Assembly: GCF_000185365.1 (NCBI RefSeq)
Contig: NZ_GL622241.1
Coordinates: 731,747-795,746 of the forward strand
Source of the DNA: Enterococcus italicus DSM 15952
Lineage (GTDB): Bacteria > Bacillota > Bacilli > Lactobacillales > Enterococcaceae
DNA length: 64,000 bases
Reading direction: 5' to 3'
Shown here in pieces: positions 47,250-57,848 of the stretch (position 1 is its first letter; every line of letters begins with the position of its first letter). The notes beneath the pieces were generated by a model. That model saw nothing but the letters and a program-made list of their open reading frames with translations. It searched no databases and was not told the origin of the DNA. The position numbers were made by a program, and so were the translations under genes.

Positions 47250-47495
47250 TTAGATTGCTTCGCTTAAAAATTCAATTTCCACGGTCTTTGTTAGTATATC
47301 TGAGTAACTATAGGACACACGTTCGAATGAATTTTCTTCTGGATCTAAATCCACAACAAAAACAGATGGATAGGTTTCTGCTAAAATTCCTTTTCGTTCG
47401 GTTTGACGTTTACGGCCAGTTTGAGCAACCAGCATCAATTCACACCCAATTTTACATTCCATGTCTTTTTTTATCGTCGCTAACGTTGTTGGCAT
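47250..47495 (-). CDS. veg: Veg family protein
   Basis: A small basic protein (81 aa) of the Veg family, linked to biofilm-related control in Bacillus; mechanism unresolved. MPTTLATIKKDMECKIG, RKRQTERKGILAETYPSVFVV and FERVSYSYSDILT, in shorter pieces, match the family. The start at 47495 follows AGAGGTGAATGC; the ATG at 47561 is rejected. In Bacillus it precedes ispE; here it is separated from ispE by about 12 kb. Confidence 0.92.
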   Translation of the reverse strand: MPTTLATIKKDMECKIGCELMLVAQTGRKRQTERKGILAETYPSVFVVDLDPEENSFERVSYSYSDILTKTVEIEFLSEAI

Positions 47496-47598
47496 CGCAT
47501 TCACCTCTAACTTAAGTGTACCACACAATACCAAAAAATTCAACTTTATCATAAAATTCAAAAGGTTTCAATTATTTTTTTTCATCTAAGAAAATATT

Positions 47599-48144
47599 TT
47601 AAAGAATTTCTTGGCGTATTTTGCGTAATGCTCGATGAAATGCACTTCCAACCGATCGAGGATGCATGTGCATGATTTCCGCAATTTCGGCAATTTCATT
47701 CCCTTGGAGGAACAAATTCAGCACACGCCTTTCCATTGGCGCACAAAAGGTCGGATACTCTGAAAGGACATCTTTGACAATCAAGCGACTGATTGGATCA
47801 TCCATTTCACAGCCTAAAGCAGCATCGAAAAATTCCGCACCATACGTTTGCGTGAGACTCTCATAAGAGCTGGCATTGACCTCAGCTTGCCTCTTCACTG
47901 CTTTTTGTTTGCGTAACAGGCTGAAAATATGATTTTGGAGAGCTTGCTTATAAAAAGAGCCAAACGTACTACCAAATGCTTCGTCATACGCCGTCCAACA
48001 CTTGTAAAAAATAATACGCCCCTCTTGTATCCAATCATCCTCTAACATATCTCGAACATAATACTGCGCCTGCAAACTTAATACGACTGGCTGATACTTT
48101 TGAAACAACGCTTCTAACTCTTCATCGCTATTGAATAATGGCAT
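47599..48144 (-). CDS. sigH: Sigma-70 family RNA polymerase sigma factor (SigH-like)
   Basis: An alternative sigma factor of 181 aa with region 2 (EDDWIQEGRIIFYKCWTAYD) and region 4 HTH (IAEIAEIMHMHPRSVGSAFHRALRKI, in part). Position after yacP and rlmB matches the enterococcal and Bacillus sigH locus. In lactic acid bacteria such factors (ComX/SigH) drive late competence genes; whether that operates here cannot be seen. Region 2.3-2.4 is diverged from Bacillus SigH. GAGAGGAGTG lies before the ATG at 48144. Confidence 0.85.
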   Translation of the reverse strand: MPLFNSDEELEALFQKYQPVVLSLQAQYYVRDMLEDDWIQEGRIIFYKCWTAYDEAFGSTFGSFYKQALQNHIFSLLRKQKAVKRQAEVNASSYESLTQTYGAEFFDAALGCEMDDPISRLIVKDVLSEYPTFCAPMERRVLNLFLQGNEIAEIAEIMHMHPRSVGSAFHRALRKIRQEIL

Positions 48145-48188
48145 CTTTTTCACTCCTCTCATTCAGTGAGAAGAGCCTACCATATTCA

Positions 48189-48749
48189 TTATTCCTTTTT
48201 TCTCATTTTCTTGGTCAGTTTTTCTTTTTTTTGACTCAGTTCTTTGAGCTTCTCACCAAGCGAAGAGAGCTGTTGCTCGTTCCATGGTGAATTGCGTCGG
48301 TACTGCTCAAAGTGAAGTTCTTTTTGATGCTGACGAATATCTTTTTCTGTTTTTTTGACGGATTTGTAGAGTTCGCGAGCCGATGTTCGCAATGCGCCTT
48401 GTGAAAAGATGACCCATTGCTCAGCTAAATCACTTGTCGCAACGGTGACTTGGGTCAATATGGTGTTCATTTCACCGGCGATGCGTTCGATGTAGCTATC
48501 AGCTGTCTCTCCTTCTTCAGTAAAGATGACCTCTAGCTGATATTTTTGGTAACTTTTCGTCACACCGGGTACGAATTGGGCGTCAAAAACGACGATGATT
48601 TCCAGTCCTTCGTATTTTGCCATATTGGACAGCCGTGTTAATAAATCTTCGCGTGCTTCTTCCATGCGATCTTGATTTTTTAACACGGCCAACTCTGGCC
48701 AAGCGCCAATCATATTGTAGCCATCGACAATTAATAGATTTTTTTTCAT
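48189..48749 (-). CDS. rae1: NYN-domain ribosome-dependent mRNA endonuclease Rae1 (YacP)
   Basis: PIN-like NYN nuclease. N-terminal LLIVDGYNMIGAWPEL carries the first catalytic aspartate; VVFDAQFVPG, EGETADSYIERI and ATSDLAEQ supply other acidic residues. Bacillus Rae1 cleaves mRNA in the ribosomal A-site. Length 186 aa with a Lys-rich C-terminal helix. Overlaps rlmB by four bases. Confidence 0.92.
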   Translation of the reverse strand: MKKNLLIVDGYNMIGAWPELAVLKNQDRMEEAREDLLTRLSNMAKYEGLEIIVVFDAQFVPGVTKSYQKYQLEVIFTEEGETADSYIERIAGEMNTILTQVTVATSDLAEQWVIFSQGALRTSARELYKSVKKTEKDIRQHQKELHFEQYRRNSPWNEQQLSSLGEKLKELSQKKEKLTKKMRKKE

Positions 48750-49582
48750 AGGCTAGTGCCGGTATCTGAGCGTTGCATAAAGGCTTCATACATCAATAAG
48801 CCCGCTGCTACGCTCGCATTTAAGCTCTGTACGTGTCCTACCATTGGAATAGTCAATAATTCATCGACTGATTTTTTTAATCCTTCACTCATGCCACGGC
48901 CTTCATTGCCGATAATTAAGGCAATCGCACCTTGGGTATTCCATGAACGATAGTTGGTCCCTTCCATCGCTGTACCAAATGTCCAAAATCCACGCTCTTT
49001 TAGCGTTTGGACCGCTTGAGATAGATTGGTTACTCTAGCGATAGGTACGTGCTCGACCGCCCCAGTCGACGTTTTAACGACTACTGGTGTAATGCCTACC
49101 GCTCGATGCTTAGGAATGATAATGCCATCCACACCACTTGCGTCAGCAGTCCGTAAAATAGAACCAAAGTTATGCGGATCTTCTAAATTGTCTAAAATAA
49201 TAAAAAATGGTTTTTCTGGACTCTTTGCTAACAATTCATCCAAGCTCAAGTATTCGTAAGGGGTAATCGCCAAGACCATCCCTTGATGCACACCTTGTTG
49301 GCTATATTGTTCTAGTTTTTGTTTGGGTACCCATTTCACTGGTACCGACTGCTCTTTGCTTAGCTCTTTGACTTCATCAATGCGCTCACCACGTGCATCC
49401 TCAAGTAAAAATAATTTGTTGCCGCGGCCTTTTTTTAAGGCTTCAACTACGGCATGGTGTCCAAATACAAAATTCTCTGCTAATTCTTCTGCCGTCATTT
49501 CTTTGTCTTTACGCACAGTTTGCTTGCGGGTATCTTTTTTATTGCCAACGTTTCTTGACTCTTTCTTATAGTTTCTAGCCAT
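48746..49582 (-). CDS. rlmB: 23S rRNA (guanosine-2'-O-)-methyltransferase RlmB
   Basis: SpoU-class methyltransferase with a trefoil knot. An N-terminal basic extension (about 35 residues) precedes the substrate-binding domain [10 protein letters not shown] and the SpoU motifs [30 protein letters not shown], and [17 protein letters not shown], read in part. Length 278 aa. Start ATG 49582 with AGGTGAAG upstream overlaps mrnC. Confidence 0.95.
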   Translation of the reverse strand: MARNYKKESRNVGNKKDTRKQTVRKDKEMTAEELAENFVFGHHAVVEALKKGRGNKLFLLEDARGERIDEVKELSKEQSVPVKWVPKQKLEQYSQQGVHQGMVLAITPYEYLSLDELLAKSPEKPFFIILDNLEDPHNFGSILRTADASGVDGIIIPKHRAVGITPVVVKTSTGAVEHVPIARVTNLSQAVQTLKERGFWTFGTAMEGTNYRSWNTQGAIALIIGNEGRGMSEGLKKSVDELLTIPMVGHVQSLNASVAAGLLMYEAFMQRSDTGTSL

Positions 49583-49970
49583 TTTCTTCACCTACTTTTT
49601 CAATGCACCACTGCACCAATTCTTCCAATCGTTCTTTTTGGCCTGTCAAATGTAAATAGCCCATCAAGGCTTCAAATCCTGTCGAAATGCGATACGTAAT
49701 AATATCGGCATTTTTGGCACTTGTGTAGCTTTTACTATTTCTACCACGACGAAAAATATCTTGCTCTTCTTCTGTCAGTAATGCTTGTTCGTTCATTTGT
49801 TGAATAAGCTTGGCTTGTGCTTTTGCTGAGACATAGTGAGTCGCTGTCTTATGCAATTGATTCGGGCGCGTCAAGCCGCTTTGGATTAAGTAATCCCGAA
49901 CGTAGACTTCATAGATGGCATCACCAACATACGCCAATGCCAATCCATTTAATTGTCGATAATCTCTCAT
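49575..49970 (-). CDS. mrnC: Mini-ribonuclease III
   Basis: RNase III catalytic domain without dsRNA-binding domain; matures 23S rRNA ends. [19 protein letters not shown] contains the catalytic acidic residues. Length 131 aa is normal. The ATG at 49970 shares one base with the cysS stop (TAATG); the ATG at 49985 lies inside cysS and is rejected. Standard cysS-mrnC-rlmB order. Confidence 0.94.
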   Translation of the reverse strand: MRDYRQLNGLALAYVGDAIYEVYVRDYLIQSGLTRPNQLHKTATHYVSAKAQAKLIQQMNEQALLTEEEQDIFRRGRNSKSYTSAKNADIITYRISTGFEALMGYLHLTGQKERLEELVQWCIEKVGEENG

Positions 49971-51376
49971 TATTCTCTTCTCCATCGTGTTCCTTGTGCG
50001 GTATCTTCTAATACGATTCCTTGTTCTTTTAATTGGTCGCGAATTTCATCGCTTCGTGCAAAATCACGGTCTTTTCGTGCTTGGTTGCGTTGTTCAATCA
50101 ACTGTTCGATGTCTGCGTCGACTAATTCATTCGTAAACTCGATACCAAATATTTCTAGCCAGCTTGTTAATTGGGACAATCCTTGTGCCAAGACAGCTTG
50201 TGAGACATCTGATTGTTCTAGGTAAATATTTAACCATTTAGCTAATTCATATGTCACAGTAATACCGTTTGCGGCATTAAAATCATCATCCATTTCCGTG
50301 ATAAATTGTTCTTCTAATTTGGCCAAATCAGTAAGCTTGTCCGCATCGCTTGCTAGTTGAGCGACTGCTTTTTCTTGACGAAATACCACATTATCGACCG
50401 TGTTTTTCAAGCGCTGCAAATTAGTCGCCGCTTCTTTTAAGGTTGTTTGAGAATAGCGGATTGGTCGCCGGTATTGCGTCGTTGCTAAAAAGAAGCGCAA
50501 TACTTTCGGATCTACTTCTTTGACTAATTCATGGACCGTCACAAAATTTCCGAGCGATTTGCTCATTTTTTGATCATCTTCACCAATCGTCACGTAGCCA
50601 TTATGCATCCAGTAGTTGGCGAATGGTTTGCCAGTGTTGGCCTCACTTTGCGCAATTTCATTTTCATGATGCGGGAATTCTAGGTCTTGCCCTCCACCAT
50701 GAATATCAATCGTTTCGCCCAAATGCTTCGTCGCCATCACCGAACATTCGATGTGCCACCCAGGACGACCTGCTCCCCATGGTGAAGACCAAGAAATTTC
50801 ATCTGCTTTGGCTGCTTTCCATAACGCAAAGTCTAATGGGTCTTCTTTGATTTGTTGCTCTTGACCTGTGCGTTGGCTAGCACCAATTTCTAATTCATCG
50901 ATTGATTGATCACTTAATTGGCCATATTTTGTAAATTTGCGTGTGCGATAGTAGACATCCCCTTGCGCTTCATACGCATATCCTTTATTGATTAGCACGG
51001 AAATAAAGTCAATAATGTCTGGAATATGATCCATCACACGCGGATTGATGTCCGCCTTTTTAACGTGCAGTGCTTCTGTATCTTCATAGAAAGCAGCGAT
51101 GAATCGATTCGCTACTTCTAAGGCTGTCTCATTTGCTTCTTTGGCCGCATGGATAATTTTGTCATCTACATCGGTAAAATTCGATACATAGGTCACATCG
51201 TATCCTCGGTATTCAAAGTACCGGCGAATTGTATCAAAAGACACCGTGCTGCGTCCATTGCCAATGTGGATATAATTATAGACAGTTGGGCCACAGACGT
51301 ACATCTTTACCTTGCCTTCTTCTATTGGCTGGAAGACTTCTTTTTTACGAGTTAAGGTATTATAAATTTGGATCAT
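49970..51376 (-). CDS. cysS: Cysteinyl-tRNA synthetase
   Basis: Class I aminoacyl-tRNA synthetase. [16 protein letters not shown] carries the HIGH-like motif, KMSKSLGNF the KMSKS loop, and CGPTVY, ECSVMA and [14 protein letters not shown] supply zinc ligands. Length 468 aa. Its start overlaps the end of cysE by 17 bases. Under the cysteine T-box. Confidence 0.97.
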   Translation of the reverse strand: MIQIYNTLTRKKEVFQPIEEGKVKMYVCGPTVYNYIHIGNGRSTVSFDTIRRYFEYRGYDVTYVSNFTDVDDKIIHAAKEANETALEVANRFIAAFYEDTEALHVKKADINPRVMDHIPDIIDFISVLINKGYAYEAQGDVYYRTRKFTKYGQLSDQSIDELEIGASQRTGQEQQIKEDPLDFALWKAAKADEISWSSPWGAGRPGWHIECSVMATKHLGETIDIHGGGQDLEFPHHENEIAQSEANTGKPFANYWMHNGYVTIGEDDQKMSKSLGNFVTVHELVKEVDPKVLRFFLATTQYRRPIRYSQTTLKEAATNLQRLKNTVDNVVFRQEKAVAQLASDADKLTDLAKLEEQFITEMDDDFNAANGITVTYELAKWLNIYLEQSDVSQAVLAQGLSQLTSWLEIFGIEFTNELVDADIEQLIEQRNQARKDRDFARSDEIRDQLKEQGIVLEDTAQGTRWRRE

Positions 51377-51902
51377 CTACTAGTTTCTCTCCTTTCAAAC
51401 GCACCACTTTTGCTGCGACGCCGACAGCCGTCGCATCAGCTGGAATATCATGAATAACCACAGAACCAGCACCAATCTTGGCACGTTCGCCAATGGTCAC
51501 TGGGCCTAGGACCTGTGCATGACAGGAAATCACAGCATTTTTCTTTACTGTGGGATGGCGCTTGCCGGTATGTTTGCCGGTACCGCCTAAGGTCACACCA
51601 TGGAATAATACGACCCCTTCTTCTATCTCAGTCGTTTCACCTATTACTACACCCATTCCATGATCAATAAAGACACCAGGAGCAATCTGCGCCCCAGGAT
51701 GAATTTCAATTCCGGTCATAAAACGCCAAAATTGTGAATGGATACGAGCTAGTAAAAACAAGTGATGGCGGTACAAAAAATGAGACAGTCGATGCCAAAA
51801 TAACGCATGGACTCCTGGGTATGTCAGCAAAATTTCGAGTGTCGTTCTAGCTGCGGGATCATTTTCCTTGGCTGCCTGCACTGCTCGCTTAAACCAATTC
51901 AT
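51360..51902 (-). CDS. cysE: Serine O-acetyltransferase
   Basis: First step of cysteine synthesis: acetyl-CoA and serine to O-acetylserine. Left-handed beta-helix with [24 protein letters not shown], in pieces, and [14 protein letters not shown]. At 180 aa it is the short form lacking most of the N-terminal helical domain, usual in Firmicutes. First gene after the T-box; GTGAATGAATG start with GAAGGTG upstream. Cysteine shortage should raise both CysE and CysS. Confidence 0.95.
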   Translation of the reverse strand: MNWFKRAVQAAKENDPAARTTLEILLTYPGVHALFWHRLSHFLYRHHLFLLARIHSQFWRFMTGIEIHPGAQIAPGVFIDHGMGVVIGETTEIEEGVVLFHGVTLGGTGKHTGKRHPTVKKNAVISCHAQVLGPVTIGERAKIGAGSVVIHDIPADATAVGVAAKVVRLKGEKLVDDPNL

Positions 51903-51932
51903 TCATTCACCTTCTTTGTTTTTTCGTCTATT

Positions 51933-52160
51933 AAAAAAGCGTCTTTTGCACAAGAAATTCTTATGCAAAAGACGCAACTATCGCGTGGTTCCACTTTTTT
52001 TTACAGAGTAACTCTGCCTCAAATAGTTAACGGTCTATCGCCGTTTTTGACTTGCGCCAAAACCACTCCCAGGTGCATTTCCTTATCTTCTCTAATTGCT
52101 TTCAGCTAACGCAATCTCTCTGTAAGAAAAGAAGTCGTACTTCGTCTGTTCTCAGTGTTT
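51933..52160 (-). promoter_or_regulatory. Cysteine T-box leader of cysE-cysS
   Basis: Between gltX and cysE on the minus strand. Stem I shows GAAGTACGA and AGAGAG; the specifier region reads GGAA-A-TGC-A, with TGC (Cys) complementary to 52075-52077. T-box AGTGGAACCACGCGAT (51980-51995). Terminator arms GCGTCTTTTGCATAAG and complement (51938-51975) then T6. No promoter is evident in the two-base gap after gltX, so read-through from gltX is likely, as in Bacillus. Confidence 0.93.
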
Positions 52161-52162
52161 GA

Positions 52163-53620
52163 TTATAAGACTTGATTTAAATGAGCGAGGGCTTTTTCTT
52201 TGCCTAGTAATTCGATAGTATTTGGTAGTTCTGGTCCATGCATTTGACCCGACACTGCTACGCGAATCGGCATAAAGAGATTTTTGCCTTTTACTCCTGT
52301 TTCTTTTTGGACAGCTTTGATAGCTGCTTTCACAGTCGGTGCATCGACCGTATTCATTTGTTCTAGTTGTTCTTTAAAGGCTGCTAGGACGGTCGGTACT
52401 GTTTCACCAGCTAGGACTTCCTTCGCTGCATCATCCAATGTCGGATGCTCTTCGAAGAATAGTTGTGATAGTGAAACAATTTCTTGTGCGTAGCTCATTT
52501 GTGGTTGATACAAGGCGACAATTTTTTCTAACCATTGTTTCTTCTCTTCTGTGATAGGCTCTGACAATTCATTGGCTTTGACAAGGTATGGCAAGCACAT
52601 ATCCGTAAGTGTCGCCACATCCATCTTCTTCATGTACGTATTGTTGACCCATTCTAACTTTTTACCATCAAACGCAGCGGGTGATTTGCTTAATCGTTCG
52701 TAGTCAAATAATTTAATCAGCTCTTCTTTAGAGAAAATCTCTTCTTCTCCTACTGGCGACCAACCTAGTAAGGCAATAAAGTTAAACATAGCTTCTGGTA
52801 AGTAGCCTAACTCGCGGTATTGTTCGATAAATTGAAGAATCGACTCATCACGCTTGCTTAATTTTTTCCCTGTTTCTGCGTTGATAATCAACGTCATGTG
52901 GCCAAATTCTGGTGGTGTCCAACCAAATGCTTCATAAATCATCAATTGTTTTGGTGTGTTGGCAATATGATCATCCCCGCGCAAGACGTGCGTAATTTTC
53001 ATCATATGATCATCTACTGCTACCGCAAAATTATACGTCGGCATGCCATCACGTTTTTGAATAACAAAGTCGCCACCGACATTTTCTGCTTCAAAGACGA
53101 TTTCGCCTTTGACCATGTCATGGAAGCGGTATTCGTTGCCTTTTGGTACGCGGAAACGAATGACAGGCTCTAAGCCAGCCGCTTCTTTAGCTGCTTGTTG
53201 TTCTGGTGAAAGGTTCGCACACTTTCCACCATAGTGAGGCATTTCGCCATGCGCGCGCTGTGCATCACGTTCAGCTTCTAATTCTTCTTCTGTACAGTAG
53301 CACTTGTAAGCCAAATTACTTGCTAAAAGTTGGTCAATTAAAGGTTGATAAATTTCTTTGCGTTCTGATTGACGGTACGGACCATAATTCCCTGGTGTTT
53401 GCGGTGACTCATCCCAGTCCATCCCCAACCATGCTAAGTTCTCTAATTGACTCTTTTCACCATCAGCGATATTGCGTTTTTGATCGGTATCTTCAATCCT
53501 AATGATAAACTCTCCATCATTGTGGCGGGCAAATAGATAGTTGAATAATGCAGTCCGAGCATTGCCAATATGCAAATGACCGGTTGGACTTGGTGCGTAA
53601 CGTACGCGTACTTTTGTCAT
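52163..53620 (-). CDS. gltX: Glutamyl-tRNA synthetase
   Basis: Class I enzyme, probably non-discriminating because Gln-tRNA in Lactobacillales is made via Gat[22 protein letters not shown] (HIGH), KLSKRD (KMSKS), and [12 protein letters not shown] zinc-like segment with C-x-C. Length 485 aa. Followed without gap by the T-box leader and the cysteine genes. Confidence 0.97.
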   Translation of the reverse strand: MTKVRVRYAPSPTGHLHIGNARTALFNYLFARHNDGEFIIRIEDTDQKRNIADGEKSQLENLAWLGMDWDESPQTPGNYGPYRQSERKEIYQPLIDQLLASNLAYKCYCTEEELEAERDAQRAHGEMPHYGGKCANLSPEQQAAKEAAGLEPVIRFRVPKGNEYRFHDMVKGEIVFEAENVGGDFVIQKRDGMPTYNFAVAVDDHMMKITHVLRGDDHIANTPKQLMIYEAFGWTPPEFGHMTLIINAETGKKLSKRDESILQFIEQYRELGYLPEAMFNFIALLGWSPVGEEEIFSKEELIKLFDYERLSKSPAAFDGKKLEWVNNTYMKKMDVATLTDMCLPYLVKANELSEPITEEKKQWLEKIVALYQPQMSYAQEIVSLSQLFFEEHPTLDDAAKEVLAGETVPTVLAAFKEQLEQMNTVDAPTVKAAIKAVQKETGVKGKNLFMPIRVAVSGQMHGPELPNTIELLGKEKALAHLNQVL

Positions 53621-53684
53621 GTCGTTCCTCTTCCTTTAACTCATTTTTTCATTTATCTTTCTTGATAAACAAAACAATCACTTT

Positions 53685-53744
53685 GAAAAAAGCTGTTCAA
53701 TTGAATTGTACATTCATTAGCCTGAATAGTAAAGTCAACTGAAC
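53685..53744 (-). terminator. Terminator after yacL
   Basis: GTTCAGTTGA (complement of 53735-53744) pairs with TCAATTGAAC (53695-53704) with one mismatch, followed by AGC and T6. It separates yacL from gltX. Confidence 0.65.
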
Positions 53745-53760
53745 AACCTTCCTTGGTTTT

Positions 53761-54903
53761 CTACTTTTTATTTGGTTTATGATTGCTTTTTTCTTCTGAA
53801 TTACTGATGCCTCTTGTGGCATGGTCTGGTTTTGCAAAAATCATCCGGCCAGCAGCTGTTTGAAGCGCGCTGGTCACGACAACTTGAATGCGTTCATTCA
53901 TAAAGTGTTGTCCATCTTCGACGACTACCATCGTACCGTCATCCAAATAAGCGACCCCTTGTTGGCGCTCTGTCCCAGCTTTGACCACCAAGACTTGCAT
54001 GGTTTCACCTGGAATCACGACCGGCTTGACGGCATTGGCTAAGGCATTGATGTTTAAGATTGGAACATTTTGAAACGATGCGACTTTATTTAAGTTAAAG
54101 TCATTGGTCACAACGACGCCATCAAGTAATTTAGCTAACTTCAATAGCTTGCTATCTACTTCTGCAATATCGTCAAAATCCCCTTCATACATCTCTACTT
54201 CAATGCCATCTTCTTCTTGTAACGCATTTAAAATATCTAAGCCGCGACGGCCACGCACGCGTTTAAGGCTGTCACCTGAATCAGCAATGTATTGCAACTC
54301 ATATAAGACAAAGTTTGGAATCAAAATCACGCCTTCAATGAAGCCTGTCTTGGCAATATCATAAATTCGCCCATCTATAATGACGCTCGTATCTAATATT
54401 TTGTACTTGCGAAAGTGTTCGTTGCTTTTGCGATCCAAAAGTTGCGCATCTGTGTCTTCGGTTTTCTTTGGCTTGGTAATGAAAATTTTCCGCCATTCAT
54501 CGATCCGTGTCGTCCCCATGCGAAAGCCTAAGTACCCCAGGACACTCATTAACACGACCGGAACCACACTATTTACAAAAGGAACATTCCAATTAAAAAA
54601 AGGAATCGAAACAATAACTCCGATTAATAAACCAATAATAACTCCTGTGGCGCCAAAAAGAATATAGGGCAAGCTAAATTCACTCAGCTTTTCTTCCGTT
54701 CTTCGAATAATACGCAGCACATAATCTGCCACTAACAAAGAGAATAAATAAAAAATAAGTCCACCGATAATACTATTTGTAATATTGTTGTTTAACCATT
54801 GATTTTGCGCGACACCGATTGCTCTCCAAGCTAACGGTAAAATAGATAAGCCTAAACTCACACCAGCGAGGGCCATGAATATATTGACTACTCGTTTTTT
54901 CAC
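53761..54903 (-). CDS. yacL: PIN/TRAM-domain membrane protein YacL
   Basis: Four N-terminal membrane segments (about 7-25, 43-61, 80-102, 107-127), then a PIN nuclease-like domain with catalytic acidic residues (ILDTSVIIDGRI, VVTNDFNLN) and a TRAM RNA-binding domain at the C terminus. Proposed membrane-tethered ribonuclease; substrate unknown. Length 380 aa. Conserved radA-yacL-gltX order. Confidence 0.92.
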   Translation of the reverse strand: MKKRVVNIFMALAGVSLGLSILPLAWRAIGVAQNQWLNNNITNSIIGGLIFYLFSLLVADYVLRIIRRTEEKLSEFSLPYILFGATGVIIGLLIGVIVSIPFFNWNVPFVNSVVPVVLMSVLGYLGFRMGTTRIDEWRKIFITKPKKTEDTDAQLLDRKSNEHFRKYKILDTSVIIDGRIYDIAKTGFIEGVILIPNFVLYELQYIADSGDSLKRVRGRRGLDILNALQEEDGIEVEMYEGDFDDIAEVDSKLLKLAKLLDGVVVTNDFNLNKVASFQNVPILNINALANAVKPVVIPGETMQVLVVKAGTERQQGVAYLDDGTMVVVEDGQHFMNERIQVVVTSALQTAAGRMIFAKPDHATRGISNSEEKSNHKPNKK

Positions 54904-54927
54904 GTGCTTCCCTCCATTCTTTTTATT

Positions 54928-56298
54928 TTAAGAAAAAACTTTCCTTAATGCTTCTGACAAGGTTGCTACGCCGACAATTTCTATCGAGGTCGGTGGCTCC
55001 CAGTTTTGCAAATTATTTTTTGGTAAATAGACTTTTTTAAACCCTAGTTTTTCTACTTCTTTGACACGTTGTTCGATTGCGTTGACGCGACGAATTTCAC
55101 CTGTTAAGCCGATTTCACCGATGAAACACTCGGTCGGATTGGTTCCTTTTTCTTTGTAGCTTGACGCGATGCTCATCGCAATTGCTAAATCAATGGCTGG
55201 TTCATTTAATTTTACACCACCAGCCGCTTTTAGATAAGCATCTTGGTTTTGTAACAGTAACCCTGTGCGTTTTTCCAGCACCGCCATAATCAACGACACC
55301 CGATTAAAGTCCAAACCTGTAGTCGTCCGCTTGGCATTGCCAAACATCGTCGGTGTGATCAAGGCTTGAATCTCGACTAAGATTGGACGACTTCCTTCCA
55401 TCGCGACCACTATCGCAGATCCCGTCGCACCCGCTAGCCGTTCTTCCAAAAAGACTTGTGAAGGATTCGCCACTTCGCGTAGTCCACCTCCTACCATTTC
55501 GAAAATACCAATTTCATTGGTCGAGCCAAAGCGATTTTTGACCGCCCGCAAAATACGGAAGCTCTGATGTTGCTCCCCTTCAAAATACAACACTGTATCT
55601 ACCATGTGCTCAAGCATTCGCGGGCCAGCAATCGAGCCTTCTTTGGTCACATGACCAACAATAAAGATAGCAATGCCGTTTGTTTTAGCAATTTTCAATA
55701 GTTCGGCGGTGGTTTCACGGACTTGGCTGACGCTGCCTGCCACACTGGTGATGTCTGGTTGAGTCATGGTTTGGATGGAGTCAATAATCACATATTGTGG
55801 CGCCAAGTCCTCGATTGCTTTACGAATATCAGACATATCTGTCTCAGCATACAAATAAAATTCATCATTAATGACACCCAAACGTTGAGCCCGTAGCTTG
55901 ATTTGCTCGGCACTCTCTTCTCCCGAAACGTACAATACTGTGCCACCTGTCGCAGCAAGCTGCTGAGAAACTTGTAACAATAACGTTGACTTTCCAATTC
56001 CTGGATCACCGCCAAGTAAAATTAATGATCCGGGCACGACACCACCGCCCAAGACCCGATTCAGCTCGGCCAAATCAGTTTGCACCCTAGGCTCTTTTTT
56101 AGGCACTACATCGGCGAGGCGTGTCGGCTTCATTTTTTGACCGGTGATGGTCGTTCGAGCACGGCGGTCAGAGGTGTCTTGTACTTTTTCCTCTACCATC
56201 GAATTCCAGCTATGACACTGCGGACACTTCCCTAAGTATCTAGGAGAAATGTAGCCACAATGTTGGCATTCAAATTGAGTCTTTGCTTTTTTTGCCAT
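54928..56298 (-). CDS. radA: DNA repair protein RadA
   Basis: RecA-like branch migration helicase. Zinc finger [21 protein letters not shown], in part, then Walker [20 protein letters not shown] motif and a C-terminal Lon-like domain. Length 456 aa is normal. Eleven bases after dut. Confidence 0.96.
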   Translation of the reverse strand: MAKKAKTQFECQHCGYISPRYLGKCPQCHSWNSMVEEKVQDTSDRRARTTITGQKMKPTRLADVVPKKEPRVQTDLAELNRVLGGGVVPGSLILLGGDPGIGKSTLLLQVSQQLAATGGTVLYVSGEESAEQIKLRAQRLGVINDEFYLYAETDMSDIRKAIEDLAPQYVIIDSIQTMTQPDITSVAGSVSQVRETTAELLKIAKTNGIAIFIVGHVTKEGSIAGPRMLEHMVDTVLYFEGEQHQSFRILRAVKNRFGSTNEIGIFEMVGGGLREVANPSQVFLEERLAGATGSAIVVAMEGSRPILVEIQALITPTMFGNAKRTTTGLDFNRVSLIMAVLEKRTGLLLQNQDAYLKAAGGVKLNEPAIDLAIAMSIASSYKEKGTNPTECFIGEIGLTGEIRRVNAIEQRVKEVEKLGFKKVYLPKNNLQNWEPPTSIEIVGVATLSEALRKVFS

Positions 56299-56308
56299 CT
56301 ATTCCTCC

Positions 56309-56809
56309 TTATTTACCCGATGAGCCAAAACCACCCGTGCGTTCTTGCAGTGCTTGATCATTGTCTGCCTTTAAGAATGGCAAAAATATACCTTGGCCAA
56401 TTCGCTCACCCTTTTTGATGACCACATCCGTGAATCCGATATTTAAAAATTGGAACATAATATGGCCTTCATTTGCATCATTGCCATAGTAATCCGCGTC
56501 AATCACACCAATGCCATTGCCTAGTAACAAAAAGCGCTTCAAAGGATTGCTTGATCGATTCGCTAGTTGCAAATACTCATCAGCTCCCATATAGGCTTTG
56601 ATGCCAGTCGCAACCAACGTTGGCTTGATGCCTTTTTGTGTTTTGTCAGCTAATTTATAATGAAGCACATGTTTGATTAAGCTTGGGATAACGACATCCT
56701 CCGCTGCTTCAAAATCATAGCCTGCTGCTTGTTTCGTTGCGCGCGTGGGCAACTGAATATCTTTATTTTTGTAAGTGGAAATCACTTCAAATCCGCGTTT
56801 TTTTTCCAA
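56309..56809 (-). CDS. dut: dUTP diphosphatase
   Basis: Trimeric dUTPase that lowers dUTP. Motif 1 AGYDFEAAEDV, motif 2 LANRSSNPLKR, motif 3 GIGVIDADYYGN, motif 4 GERIGQGIF and motif 5 RTGGFGSSGK are all present. The start is TTG at 56809, about ten bases after AGGAGG. Length 166 aa includes an insert (HYKLADKTQKGIK) between motifs 1 and 2 that is known in Lactobacillales and phage dUTPases. Confidence 0.93.
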   Translation of the reverse strand: MEKKRGFEVISTYKNKDIQLPTRATKQAAGYDFEAAEDVVIPSLIKHVLHYKLADKTQKGIKPTLVATGIKAYMGADEYLQLANRSSNPLKRFLLLGNGIGVIDADYYGNDANEGHIMFQFLNIGFTDVVIKKGERIGQGIFLPFLKADNDQALQERTGGFGSSGK

Positions 56810-56977
56810 TCTACTTGGTCCTCCTACTAAACGATTGGTCTTATTCTATCATAAATAAGCCCTCTATTTTTTCAATCATGATTCTCTTCTTATTGTACAC
56901 TCTCTCCTCATAATACGGGGAAAAATGCAAAAAAAAACATCTGACTTTCAATTTACAATTTTTTTAAGAAAACCTAC

Positions 56978-57006
56978 ATGACGAATCGACTTTTTTTAGG
57001 TAAAAT
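56978..57006 (+). promoter_or_regulatory. Probable proBA promoter
   Basis: -35 ATGACG (56978-56983), 17-base spacer, -10 TAAAAT (57001-57006), 40 bases before the proB ATG. The leader is too short for a T-box, so proline control would be at enzyme level. Confidence 0.45.
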
Positions 57007-57045
57007 GAGAAAAATACTAGAAAAATGAGAATTTGAGGTGCACCC

Positions 57046-57846
57046 ATGCGTCACACGTTAAAAGATGCCAAACGCATTGTCGTAAAAATTGGCACAAGTT
57101 CCCTTATGTATCCCAATGGCAATATCAACCTAGCCGGCATTGATGAGCTCGCTTTTGTCCTGAGTGATTTACGCAATCAAGGGAAAGAAATTATCTTAGT
57201 CTCTTCCGGCGCGATTGGCGTTGGTATGAACAAGCTGCATATGCAAAAACGTCCCTCAGCTATCCCCGAACAGCAAGCCGTTGCCGCGGTTGGCCAAGCT
57301 GCCTTGATGGATATCTACAACCAACGCTTTTTGACATATAGCCAACAAACAGCCCAACTGTTGCTCACACGTGACATTGTTGAATTTCCTACTAGTCGCC
57401 AAAATGTGATGAACACGTTGGAACAGCTCGTTCAAATGAATATTATCCCAATCATCAATGAAAATGATACCGTAGCCGTTGAAGAACTCGATCATCAAAC
57501 AAAATTTGGCGACAACGATCAGTTGTCAGCCATTGTCGCTGAATTAGTGGAAGCAGATTTATTAATCATGCTTTCTGATATTGATGGTTTTTACTCTGAT
57601 AATCCTTTGACCAACCCAGATGCCACACTTTACCCGCATATATCAACAATTACTACTGAATTGTTGGAAAAAGCGACAGGAAAAGGTAGCCGCTATGGTA
57701 CAGGTGGCATGACGAGTAAACTAAAAGCAGCGCAACGCGTCTTAGCAACGAACAGCGCGATGGTCTTAGCAAATGGCAAACACCCCAAAGTGATTTTTGC
57801 CATTTTAGACGGACAGGCAGTTGGCACATTATTTAAGGAGGAATGA
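57046..57846 (+). CDS. proB: Glutamate 5-kinase
   Basis: First step of proline synthesis from glutamate. Amino-acid-kinase fold: KIGTSSL near the N terminus, VSSGAIGVGMNKL, and the feedback-region IINENDTVAVEE and GTGGMTSKLKAA. At 266 aa it lacks the C-terminal PUA domain, as usual in Lactobacillales. GAGGTGCACCC precedes the ATG. Overlaps or abuts proA. Confidence 0.95.
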   Translation: MRHTLKDAKRIVVKIGTSSLMYPNGNINLAGIDELAFVLSDLRNQGKEIILVSSGAIGVGMNKLHMQKRPSAIPEQQAVAAVGQAALMDIYNQRFLTYSQQTAQLLLTRDIVEFPTSRQNVMNTLEQLVQMNIIPIINENDTVAVEELDHQTKFGDNDQLSAIVAELVEADLLIMLSDIDGFYSDNPLTNPDATLYPHISTITTELLEKATGKGSRYGTGGMTSKLKAAQRVLATNSAMVLANGKHPKVIFAILDGQAVGTLFKEE

Positions 57847-57848
57847 CC

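Noticed and set aside
56810..57045. Proline T-box upstream of proBA
   Set aside because: No AGAGAG, specifier or T-box sequence, and the transcribed leader is only about 35 bases.
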